Of a stretch of DNA of 48,944 nt, positions 8,060 through 15,605 are shown piece after piece. Made by a program: the position numbers and the translations under genes. How positions within the stretch are numbered: position 1 is the stretch's first letter; the number at the start of each line of letters is the position of its first letter. The stretch covers positions 1 through 48,944 of the forward strand of contig UQDJ01000009.1 in NCBI GenBank assembly GCA_900539675.1. The letters are read 5' to 3'. The notes below the pieces were generated by a model. It had not been told where the DNA came from, did not search any database, and saw nothing but the letters and a program-made list of their open reading frames with translations. This DNA comes from an uncultured Coriobacteriaceae bacterium. GTDB lineage: Bacteria; Actinomycetota; Coriobacteriia; Coriobacteriales; Eggerthellaceae.

Positions 8060-8878
8060 TTACGCTTGGTTGTGCATACGTGCATACAGCTTATTATTCG
8101 TATCCAGCCAAGTCTCAATTGTGCCTGTATCAAAACCATCTTCAGGATTAATAACCAGCGCGTACATCTCTTCTTCTTTGAGAAGCTCAACCAAGGCATC
8201 GGTCAACTGAATTTCTCCGCCCGCACCAGGAGCAACCTGTTCCAGCAATTCCATAACACGAGGGGTCAACAGATAACGGCCAAAGATTGCCAAATCGGTA
8301 GGGGCCTCATCTACAGGAGGCTTTTCAACCATGGAAGAAATCTTCCAGACACCATCTTCAACCTCTACGCCATCAATAACGCCAAAGCGATCCACCTCTT
8401 CGTGTTTCACTGGAAGAACGGCAATAACGCTAGCGCCGTTATGAGCATCAGATACTTCCTTCATGCGAATAAGCATCTGATTGTCGGGAACCAATACATC
8501 GCCCAACAACACAAAGAAAGGTTCACCGTCAATGCAATCAGCAGCACAATGAACGGCGTGGCCTAAACCGAGTGGCTCTTTTTGATACACGTAGCTCACA
8601 TTTAAGCTGCCAGCATGGTGAACCTTATCAGCATACTTATCCTTACCACGGCTGCGCAGCTCAGCTTCAAGCGCCGGATTCGGAGAAAAATGCTCTTCGA
8701 TGGACTTCTTGTCGTGACTATTAATGATAATTACTTCATCAGCGGCAGAAGCCAAACCCTCTTCAACGACATATTGGATAACGGGACGGTCAACCACCAT
8801 AAGCATTTCTTTCGGCTGAGCCTTAGTAGCGGGCAAAAAACGGCTGCCCAAACCTGCAGCGGGAATAAGTGCTTTCAT
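8060..8878 (-). CDS. galU: UTP-glucose-1-phosphate uridylyltransferase
   Basis: Makes UDP-glucose from UTP and glucose-1-phosphate for cell-surface glycans, in the cytosol. 272 residues. N-terminal nucleotide-binding signature MKALIPAAGLGSRFLPATKA, followed by PKEMLMVVDRPVIQYVVEE; GLGHAVHCA and the FFVLLGDVLVPD strand; EKPPVDEAPTDLAIFGRYLL; and GGEIQLTDAL near the C-terminus. These are the standard GalU landmarks, and the length is normal for the family (about 270-300). Start ATG at 8878 has GGAGG 5-6 nt upstream. Monocistronic, with a terminator at 7897-7926. Divergent from the tRNA-Ala gene. Confidence 0.96.
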   Translation of the reverse strand: MKALIPAAGLGSRFLPATKAQPKEMLMVVDRPVIQYVVEEGLASAADEVIIINSHDKKSIEEHFSPNPALEAELRSRGKDKYADKVHHAGSLNVSYVYQKEPLGLGHAVHCAADCIDGEPFFVLLGDVLVPDNQMLIRMKEVSDAHNGASVIAVLPVKHEEVDRFGVIDGVEVEDGVWKISSMVEKPPVDEAPTDLAIFGRYLLTPRVMELLEQVAPGAGGEIQLTDALVELLKEEEMYALVINPEDGFDTGTIETWLDTNNKLYARMHNQA

Positions 8879-8942
8879 GAATCCTCCTGTACGGTTTCAA
8901 ACGAACTTATACTACCAAAAACCACACTTGGTTTTCTTTATC

Positions 8943-8971
8943 TTGACAAGCACGCCACACTGCTGTTAAAT
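8943..8971 (+). promoter_or_regulatory. Promoter of tRNA-Ala
   Basis: Consensus TTGACA (8943-8948), 17-bp spacer, TTAAAT (8966-8971). It leaves a 5' leader of about 55 nt ahead of the tRNA. Confidence 0.7.
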
Positions 8972-9033
8972 CAAATCCGCTGGATTTGCCCAGTGACCGC
9001 ACAGTCACTCTGTCATTTCCACCCATCATATTT

Positions 9034-9109
9034 GGGGCATTAGCTCAGCTGGGAGAGCGCGGCGTTCGCAATGCCGAGGTCAGGGGTTCGATCCCCCTAT
9101 GCTCCACCA
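9034..9109 (+). tRNA. tRNA-Ala (anticodon CGC)
   Basis: Cloverleaf folds fully: acceptor GGGGCAT/ATGCTCC (one G-U), D stem GCTC/GAGC, anticodon stem CGGCG/TGCCG with loop TTCGCAA (anticodon CGC, reads GCG), T arm AGGGG/CCCCT with TTCGATC. Discriminator A and the CCA end are encoded (9106-9109). Confidence 0.96.
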
Positions 9110-9118
9110 CCAGTATCA

Positions 9119-9150
9119 TTGCAGGTCAAATAAATGGCCTGCAATTTTTT
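9119..9150 (+). terminator. Terminator of tRNA-Ala
   Basis: TTGCAGG (9119-9125) pairs with CCTGCAA (9138-9144), followed by TTTTTT (9145-9150). Confidence 0.88.
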
Positions 9151-9162
9151 ATTTCATATCAA

Positions 9163-9210
9163 AGGGGATCGAACCCCGTGAGGGCACAACAGTTCATAGA
9201 ACTGTTGTGC
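9163..9210. other. Inverted T-arm copy next to a 12-bp perfect hairpin
   Basis: GGGGATCGAACCCC (9164-9177) is the reverse complement of the tRNA-Ala T arm (9084-9097). Right after it is a perfect 12-bp stem with 3-nt loop, GCACAACAGTTC/GAACTGTTGTGC (9184-9210). It lies just past the stop of the broken DUF362 gene and has no T-run on either strand. It may be a tRNA remnant or an RNA-end stabilising hairpin. Confidence 0.5.
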
Positions 9211-9221
9211 TGCCAATCAGA

Positions 9222-10658
9222 TTACGCCCGTACTAATTCGATACCTTCCCCTGTGCCTAAGTTCCGGGAATATTGCTTGTCATAAGCGTTATTCCAATGT
9301 TCATGCACTCCTAGACTGGACAAGCGGTTGCCCAGACCATCCGTATAGGACGTACCAGAGGGTGGATTATCAGCAAGAGCTGCTTCATGAAGATAGTTTT
9401 CACAACCTGCGTTGTCTTTAAGCTGGCTGTTGTTATCCGTCATCCCAGGTTCATTGATCAAAAAGTCAGCGCCAACAGAATCAATAGCCACAGGGTCTTG
9501 CGACATGAAAATGCTGCAGGTATATCCACCATTAAAGGGATCCATAGACCACGTGGAGATCTCTTTCGATACTGCCTGGGTATTTTGCGCAGGAGCGACC
9601 AGAGCACAAAGAATGTTAAGAATTGTTTTGCCACCTAAGGCATAGCTGCCCATAAGATCAACCAGAGGTGAATAGTCTCCCTTGTTTTGATTTGATAAAA
9701 ACGGATGCAATCCCGCCGCCTGTGGCTGACGCATTTTACTGGAATTGCAAAATGAACCGAAATGATTTTTCGCACACAGCGTTATGCCGTAGTCGTGGCC
9801 CTTTAAATCAGCCAAGTTTATTATGTAATCCGCCTCGATAACGCAGTCAGGATAATACGTTGGTTCACCATTCACCTTGCCTGACCAGGTGATAGGATTA
9901 TCTGAATGCCAAGAAACCACATCGGGATTGTTGGCCCTGCGATCTGCAAATCGCACACCCTTTAAATCGTTACTTGAAAGGTATTCCCTAAAGAAATCAG
10001 GGAATATACGTGTCGTATCGTAGAGCAGAATATGATCGGCTGGAACTCCGCCATCATGCACTAAAGACGCCACTAATGCGCGGGTAAATACTGGATTGGC
10101 ATACATGTCCTGTGTCGATGTACCCGTTGTATCATCGTCGTACTCAGCGGCACCATTCATATTGCATTTTATGAGAACAGTTTGTCCGCTCTGATAGGCG
10201 TCATGTGAATCATTAGTCCTATCGGATTGATGCCTATTGGCATATTGGAAAAGCTGATTTCACGACTGCTGAAGCGTTGTAGCACCAGTAAGCCCAATAA
10301 GAGCACGCTCGGTCATGGATACAACCGTACGCTCATCATAATTTGCTATTTCCCACCACGGAGTTGATCCATCCCATCGTACCGACGATGGGTCATAGGA
10401 CCATACCACGCGCCCCGGATGTATGCCTTGTGCTACACCAAGTGGTTCATGTTGAGGAAATACCGAATTGTACTGCATTTCTTGCCCCCCATCTGGTGAA
10501 GATGCACTCGTCTGCCCATCGTGCGACTCCTCTTGAGAGGCTACCATATTAGATCCAAAAGAACAGCCAACCAACGTCAAAGCCCCACTCAAAGAGCTTA
10601 GAACGGCGAATTTCAAAAACGTGCGTCTCGATATCGACTGTTTAGCATGACCTTCCAT
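9222..10658 (-). pseudogene. DUF362 Tat-exported lipoprotein, interrupted by an in-frame TGA
   Basis: A single reading frame of 479 codons with one TGA at 10260-10262 (codon 133). The first part carries a twin-arginine signal (SRRTFLKFA) running into a lipobox LVGC, then the DUF362-like start GRVVWSYDPSSVRWDG. The second part, in the same frame, holds the bulk of the domain (VLIKCNMNGAAEYDDDTTGT, ADYIINLADLKGHDYGITLCAKNHFG, SQDPVAIDSVGADFLINE). Exported DUF362 proteins have no proven function. The TGA sits before NQLFQYAN, where a Trp (TGG) would be natural, so a single-base nonsense change is likeliest. TGA is a normal stop elsewhere here (addB, pbuX leader gene). Restart at the ATG at 10160 would lose export and the first strand. 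Sequencing error is possible. Confidence 0.8.
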
Positions 10659-10968
10659 CGTTCACCTATCTTTTCAAATAGATTCCACCTTTGATAACCT
10701 CAATTTCGACGAATTAAAGAAGAAGGTCAAATGCCTGTTTTATAGATGAAGGTATGCAAATTATGAATACGCAGAGCAGGTAGCTGATCAAGTGGCTCAC
10801 CCATGCCTCATGCCAACAACGCACACCCAAAGAACACCTAAGCAAAATGCCCAGCAAGGGTAAACCTTACTGGGCATTTGATTACTAAGAAGTTGACAGA
10901 GGTAATTAATCGAGTGATTTAATTATCCTTGCAAAACCATCTTAAAAGAAACTGCTCTTGAGCAATTC
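10659..10968. other. Intergenic region between veg and the DUF362 gene
   Basis: 310 bp. Apart from the veg terminator (10845-10879), I see only AT-rich sequence upstream of the DUF362 start and no convincing ORF or RNA. A promoter for the DUF362 gene should be here, but no box is clear. Confidence 0.5.
10845..10879 (-). terminator. Terminator of veg
   Basis: AAATGCCCAG (10845-10854) pairs with CTGGGCATTT (10870-10879), with an inner AAGG/CCTT stem. In the minus direction it ends in ATTTTGCTT. About 90 bp after the veg stop. Confidence 0.78.
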
Positions 10969-11304
10969 TTACACAAGAGATTCTTCGGTCTCTTCTTCTG
11001 CAGGAGCCTCCTGTTCGGTATTTTCATCTTCGATGAACTTACCAAAAATAGGATGGCCATCTTGACTCAACTCAACCATGCCAGTCAAAATATCAACGTA
11101 CTGATAAGATTGACGAGCCGAAGTGCCACGCTTGCGAGGAACCTCCATGATAAAAAGCTGAGGATGAACCTGCATCAAGGTACCTTCGCTCTCGATAATC
11201 TTAGATCGACCCATATTGGCGCGAACACGAAGCTTTTGACCAACAAAATCCTTCAAAGTGTCATGAATGCTGTCAATAATTTGAGCTTGTTTGGCTAAAT
11301 CCAT
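10969..11304 (-). CDS. veg: Veg family protein
   Basis: 111 residues. The core (IHDTLKDFVGQKLRVRANMGRSKIIESEGTLMQVHPQLFIMEV, given as a span of residues 11-53) ending in YQYVDILTGMVEL matches the small beta-barrel Veg protein of Bacillus, which is linked to biofilm formation and possibly nucleic-acid binding. It carries an extra acidic tail (EDENTEQEAPAEEETEESLV) not found in the 86-aa Bacillus protein. Start ATG at 11304 is chosen because GGAGA lies 8 nt upstream; a longer reading from 11340 lacks a site. Its place at the end of metG-tatD-rsmA repeats the Bacillus order. Confidence 0.88.
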   Translation of the reverse strand: MDLAKQAQIIDSIHDTLKDFVGQKLRVRANMGRSKIIESEGTLMQVHPQLFIMEVPRKRGTSARQSYQYVDILTGMVELSQDGHPIFGKFIEDENTEQEAPAEEETEESLV

Positions 11305-11379
11305 AAATGCATCTCCGGTTTTGGACATAATAAAACTCATTTATTCTATCACAGCTTCTGGTGCTATGGTCAATCTTTT

Positions 11380-13173
11380 TTATTCTTCAAGATAGGCACC
11401 AGTTTGCCTGTTCCACAGAGCGGCATATTCGCCGTTTGCTTGAATAAGCTCTTCGTGAGTACCATCTTCGATAATCTGACCATGGCTTAACACCACAATG
11501 CGATCAAGGCTTGCCACGGTAGACAGACGATGAGCCACCACAATACAGGTCCTTCCCTGCATCAACGTCTTAAGTGCATCTTGGACCAAGTGTTCGCTTT
11601 CAGAGTCCAACGCACTGGTTGCCTCATCAAGAACCAGCACCGGACAATCTGCTAAAAGCGCTCGAGCAATGGCAACGCGCTGCCGCTGACCGCCTGAAAG
11701 CTTTACGCCACGTTCGCCGGTTACCGTCTGAAAACCCTGCGGCAAATGGTCAATGAATTCAAGGGCATTTGCTTCCTTAGCTGCCTTGCGAATTTCTTCT
11801 TCTGTTGCATCGGGCTTACCATAGGCGATGTTTTCCGCAATAGTGCGGTGAAACAGCAGTGATTCCTGCGGCACATAGGCAATTTGACGGCGCAAGGACT
11901 GCTGGGTGGTATCGGCAACATTTTGACCATCAACCAGAATTTGGCCTTCCTGAATATCTGATAAGCGCAACAACAACTTTGTCAGAGTGGTTTTACCCGC
12001 ACCACTTAAACCGACCAGACCCACCCGTTGCCCTGCAGGAATATGCAAATTAAAGTGATCGAAGACCTGGGTTTTCACATTGCCATCCGTGTAGTAAAAC
12101 GTGATGTCTTGAAAATCAATTTGTCCTTTAGTTACCACCAAGTCAGGTGCATTGGGCTTGTCGGCCACCAGTCGAGGCTCATCGAGAACCATCGTCATGC
12201 CGCTTGCATCACCGAAAGCACGATTAAACTTCTGCAAACCGTTGTTGATGAAATTAAATTGATTGGTGATGGTATAGGTGTAGGTAAACATAACCACCAG
12301 CGTACCGGGAGAAATGCCATACCACGCATTGCCGCCAGATATAAATATGGTAACCACCATCATGATGACAACCGTAATTGAGGCGGTAATAATGCCGCGC
12401 GTCAGCGAAGCCCACATACGCTTTGAATCGCGCGCCACCACTTTTTTGTTGAACGTATCGAACAAAGAGCGCTCATAGTTTTCGCGACCATAGGTCTTAA
12501 CCGCCATGATATTTTCAACAGAATCAGACAGTTCACCCGATAGTTGATTTTGCGCACTGGCGGCATCTTCATTGAGCGACAGGATGCGCTTGTACATGTA
12601 GTACGAAATACTGGCATAGCAGATAAGAAGAACAACCAAAATGGCAACATACACGGGAACCCGTGGCGCTAAAACACCAATCGTGAAGATAATTGAACAA
12701 AGTACCGGTAAAAACGGGAAGGTAATGGTTTCAAGCAATAGCTGATAGGCGCTCATAAACTTTGAGGTCTGTGAGACCAGCGTGCCACCAAAGCGATTCG
12801 AATGAAACGACATGGACTGATTGCACAGCGCATCAAACGACATCGTAGCCAAATCGTACGAGGCGGCAATCTGGAGCTTATACATCGTATAATCTTGGAA
12901 TTTGCTTGCCGCTTGACCCAACACATTGATGGCAATAAGCGCAATTATGTAGGGGCCAAAAACCTGAAATACCTGATCCGATGAAACCGGCTCTAAACTT
13001 ACCCGGTCCACTACAAGACTCATGACATAGGGATTGCCATAGGAAAGCAACGCCACAAATGCAAACGTTGAAAGCAGCAATCCGAAAAATAACGCTTTAT
13101 GGCGACACGTCACCATCCAATAGTAATGAAGCGTACGCCGTGTTGTTGAAGGTATCCCCGTTTTTTTAGCCAT
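11380..13173 (-). CDS. ABC exporter (TMD-NBD half transporter), MdlB/LmrA type
   Basis: 597 residues. An N-terminal six-helix membrane domain (about residues 27-320) is fused to an ATPase domain with Walker A GLSGAGKTTL, Q-loop YVPQESLLFH, signature LSGGQRQR, Walker B CPVLVLDEATSALD and switch HRLSTV. Such half transporters dimerise and export drugs, lipids or peptides; the substrate cannot be read from sequence. ATG at 13173 overlaps the end of rsmA by 8 nt, so it is translationally coupled. veg follows 75 bp downstream. In Bacillus the slot between ksgA and veg holds yabG instead, so this gene is a lineage-specific insertion. Confidence 0.93.
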   Translation of the reverse strand: MAKKTGIPSTTRRTLHYYWMVTCRHKALFFGLLLSTFAFVALLSYGNPYVMSLVVDRVSLEPVSSDQVFQVFGPYIIALIAINVLGQAASKFQDYTMYKLQIAASYDLATMSFDALCNQSMSFHSNRFGGTLVSQTSKFMSAYQLLLETITFPFLPVLCSIIFTIGVLAPRVPVYVAILVVLLICYASISYYMYKRILSLNEDAASAQNQLSGELSDSVENIMAVKTYGRENYERSLFDTFNKKVVARDSKRMWASLTRGIITASITVVIMMVVTIFISGGNAWYGISPGTLVVMFTYTYTITNQFNFINNGLQKFNRAFGDASGMTMVLDEPRLVADKPNAPDLVVTKGQIDFQDITFYYTDGNVKTQVFDHFNLHIPAGQRVGLVGLSGAGKTTLTKLLLRLSDIQEGQILVDGQNVADTTQQSLRRQIAYVPQESLLFHRTIAENIAYGKPDATEEEIRKAAKEANALEFIDHLPQGFQTVTGERGVKLSGGQRQRVAIARALLADCPVLVLDEATSALDSESEHLVQDALKTLMQGRTCIVVAHRLSTVASLDRIVVLSHGQIIEDGTHEELIQANGEYAALWNRQTGAYLEE

Positions 13174-14041
13174 GGAGCACTTCCAATAAAGCCTGACCCA
13201 ATGATACGAATTGTTCGCGCGTCAGCGATTCTCCACGTACCTGAGGCGCAATGCCTGCTTGATCAAACACCTTAGGTAAAGTAGACACCACATCAAAGCG
13301 TCCCGCATTGGAAAAATACGTCTTACAGGAGTTGGCTATCGTTTTGCGCCGTGTTGCAAAGGCGGCATCCGCCATCGTCATCGTTGCGCGACGCACGTCA
13401 TCGCTGATCGTATTATGGCAGCGATTTAAACGAATCACCGAACTTTTAACGCGGGGTGGCGGAAAGAAATTTCCTTCAGATACGGCAAATTTGCCACCGA
13501 AATCAGCAAACAGACCCAACTTTACCGTATAGGCACCATAGTTTTTGGTACCTACCTTCGCGCACATGCGATCTGCCACTTCTGCCTGCACCATAATAGT
13601 CTGGCTCTCTAAGGATGAGAAACGATCGAAATAATCGAGAACGATTGTTGCTGCTACCGCATAGGGTAAATTAGCCACCAGCTTATTAGGCGCGAATGGT
13701 AAATCAGCAGGCTTCACCAACAGGGCATCATTTTGGATGAGGGTAAACGAATCACGAAAATCAGCGAGGGTTTGATCCAATACGGCCGGCAAATCAGAAT
13801 CGCGCTCAATGGCTACCACCCTATTGGCACGCGTCAACAGTGCCACGGTTAACGTACCAATACCAGGACCCACTTCAACCACATTATCGTCGGTGGATAG
13901 TTCAGCCAAATCGCAGATACGCTGAACTACTCCATCGTTAATAAGGAAGTGCTGACCAAGTGCCTTTTTGGTCATCAAGCCGTGCTGTTCTAAAACATCT
14001 CGCGTAGCAGATACGCTGGCAAGATAGGACAGTTTTGTCAC
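13166..14041 (-). CDS. rsmA: 16S rRNA dimethyladenosine transferase (A1518/A1519)
   Basis: Dimethylates two adjacent adenines in helix 45 of 16S rRNA, a late step of small-subunit assembly; absence gives kasugamycin resistance. 291 residues. KALGQHFLIND precedes the SAM-binding motif EVGPGIGTLT, acidic loop AIERD, catalytic NLPYAVAA and FFPPPRVKSSVIRL, all standard for RsmA/KsgA. Start GTG at 14041 overlaps the upstream stop by 4 nt (GTGA). The upstream neighbour is a flavoprotein, and the downstream ABC gene overlaps by 8 nt, giving a tightly packed operon from metG. Confidence 0.96.
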   Translation of the reverse strand: MTKLSYLASVSATRDVLEQHGLMTKKALGQHFLINDGVVQRICDLAELSTDDNVVEVGPGIGTLTVALLTRANRVVAIERDSDLPAVLDQTLADFRDSFTLIQNDALLVKPADLPFAPNKLVANLPYAVAATIVLDYFDRFSSLESQTIMVQAEVADRMCAKVGTKNYGAYTVKLGLFADFGGKFAVSEGNFFPPPRVKSSVIRLNRCHNTISDDVRRATMTMADAAFATRRKTIANSCKTYFSNAGRFDVVSTLPKVFDQAGIAPQVRGESLTREQFVSLGQALLEVLHG

Positions 14042-14586
14042 AGAGTTCCCGTTTCTCCTAAAAGGTTATCAGGTTTAATGCGCTTAAGCCCAATCAGCTC
14101 GCGCACTTCTTCAATCTTAAACCCAGCAAGCTGGAAGGCAGCGCGAATCGAAACCACCGCCCCATCATGGCCATGAGGATCGCCGCCATCGCCAATTAGA
14201 TAGAGCGTGAGCGGACGCTTTTCGGGTGCTGGGGAGCCAGTGCGCAAGCGATCTTCATATTTCCAGTAATAGGGTTGCAACCTATCACAGATAGCTTTCA
14301 TCTGTGAAGGCAGCCCAGCAAAATAGATAGGTGTCACAATAATCAGTCGATCAATAGTCGGCAAAGCATCATAGAGATCAAACATATCGTCTTCGATAAT
14401 GCAGTCCTCATCACCCTTGCAGTAGTCGCACCCATCACAACCACCCACAATGCGACGGGCAATTTCAAAGGTGGTCAAGGTGACCTCAGGATAACGTGAT
14501 TCGCACATCATCTGAAACAGCTGCATCACGCGCGTACTTTTGCCGTTGATGCGAGGTGACCCATTGATCAAAAGCCAGTGTGCCAT
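14038..14586 (-). CDS. NADPH-dependent FMN reductase / iron-sulfur-flavoprotein-like
   Basis: 182 residues. Flavodoxin-like fold with the phosphate-binding loop NGSPRINGKSTRV at the N-terminus, a Cys cluster CDGCDYCKGDEDC (about residues 50-62) as in iron-sulfur flavoproteins and related oxidoreductases, and the family segment PIYFAGLPSQMKAICDR. Likely an FMN-dependent electron-transfer or quinone/azo reductase; substrate unknown. ATG at 14586 is preferred to 14607 because AGAGGAAA lies about 8 nt upstream, and this start falls just after the tatD stop. The gene takes the position of rnmV in the otherwise Bacillus-like metG-tatD-rnmV-rsmA order. Confidence 0.85.
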   Translation of the reverse strand: MAHWLLINGSPRINGKSTRVMQLFQMMCESRYPEVTLTTFEIARRIVGGCDGCDYCKGDEDCIIEDDMFDLYDALPTIDRLIIVTPIYFAGLPSQMKAICDRLQPYYWKYEDRLRTGSPAPEKRPLTLYLIGDGGDPHGHDGAVVSIRAAFQLAGFKIEEVRELIGLKRIKPDNLLGETGTL

Positions 14587-14588
14587 TG

Positions 14589-15605
14589 CTACCATTTCCT
14601 CTGCCAAGCAGTTGGCTGTCTATCGAGTAAGTCTAAAGCGTTTTGATAGACCGTCTGAAGCAGCTGACGTTTATCGGCCTTATTGGCACATCCACGCACC
14701 TCACAGAGCTTTTCAGCTGTGAATATGACGTGTTCAGGTCCACATTCTATACCGCGCATAGGCTCAGGCGTCATATAGGGACTATCCGTTTCGGTAAGTA
14801 AACGATTAAGCGCAACACGAGTTGCACCTTCACGCACTTCATCTGCTTTTTTAAAGGTTAACGGTCCACCATAAGCAATATAGCACCCCGCCAAAGCCCA
14901 AGGAGCAAGCGCAACAGAATCTAAATTAAAGCAATGAAGCAGAACGCCCGCCTCAGGAAAGCCTTCTTCTTCAAGAATGGCAAAGCCTTCGTCATGGGCT
15001 TCACGCATATGCAAAATCAGCGGAATACCCGCCTGTTTTGCCAGGCGAATCTGACGGCGAAATACTTCTCGTTGCGTTTCACGCGGAGAAAGATCGTAGT
15101 AATAGTCCAAGCCCACTTCGCCTAGAGCGCAGATACGCACATCATGCAGCTTTTCGGCAAGCAAGGCTTCCATAGCATCGTCGTAGCGACTGGCGTTATG
15201 AGGATGCACCCCCATAGCAACACGAATATGAGGCACCTTTTGGACATACTGATCCAGATCAGCCTCCATGAGCAGTTGAGCTGCTTCTTCGCGCCACGCA
15301 TCAACCGAAGCCAGAGTGGTTTCAGCATCCTCAGAAGGATCGCACATGGCCACCACAAATTCCACCCCATACAACGCGCACCGTGCCAAATTGGCAGCGG
15401 GACGTTGCAGCATTTCAAGATGAGCATGAGTATCTGCCACCGCAGCCGGAAGCTTTGGCGCAGGCACTTCGCGAAACTTATGCTTTTTGCGACGCTGCAA
15501 AAACGCCGTACGCAAAGCCCCCTCATCAGAGGGGGCACAAATAGCGTGATTGTTAGATTGTGATTCGCTTAGCTGTTCGTTTTCAGAGGTCATAGCACAG
15601 GCCAT
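14589..15605 (-). CDS. tatD: TatD family metal-dependent DNase
   Basis: 338 residues, longer than usual (about 255-270) because of an N-terminal extension of about 55 residues rich in polar and basic residues. The TatD domain starts with ADTHAHLEML (metal-binding HxH), then MGVHPHNASR, GEVGLDYYY, LILHMREAHDEGF, LLHCFNLD and LTETDSPYMTPEP, which together supply the His, Glu and Asp metal ligands. TatD proteins are Mg-dependent 3'-5' exonucleases or deacylases. The ATG overlaps the metG stop (TAATG). An alternative start at 15593 would remove four residues; neither has a clear ribosome site, as expected for a coupled gene. Confidence 0.92.
   Translation of the reverse strand: MACAMTSENEQLSESQSNNHAICAPSDEGALRTAFLQRRKKHKFREVPAPKLPAAVADTHAHLEMLQRPAANLARCALYGVEFVVAMCDPSEDAETTLASVDAWREEAAQLLMEADLDQYVQKVPHIRVAMGVHPHNASRYDDAMEALLAEKLHDVRICALGEVGLDYYYDLSPRETQREVFRRQIRLAKQAGIPLILHMREAHDEGFAILEEEGFPEAGVLLHCFNLDSVALAPWALAGCYIAYGGPLTFKKADEVREGATRVALNRLLTETDSPYMTPEPMRGIECGPEHVIFTAEKLCEVRGCANKADKRQLLQTVYQNALDLLDRQPTAWQRKW

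Noticed and set aside
9163..9210. Selenocysteine or suppressor tRNA on the minus strand
   Set aside because: T arm and a hairpin are present but there is no acceptor or D arm, and the hairpin loop does not give a valid anticodon loop.
10260..10262. TGA as selenocysteine codon in the DUF362 gene
   Set aside because: I see no clear SECIS hairpin directly after the codon, and the position suits Trp. Kept only as an option to test.
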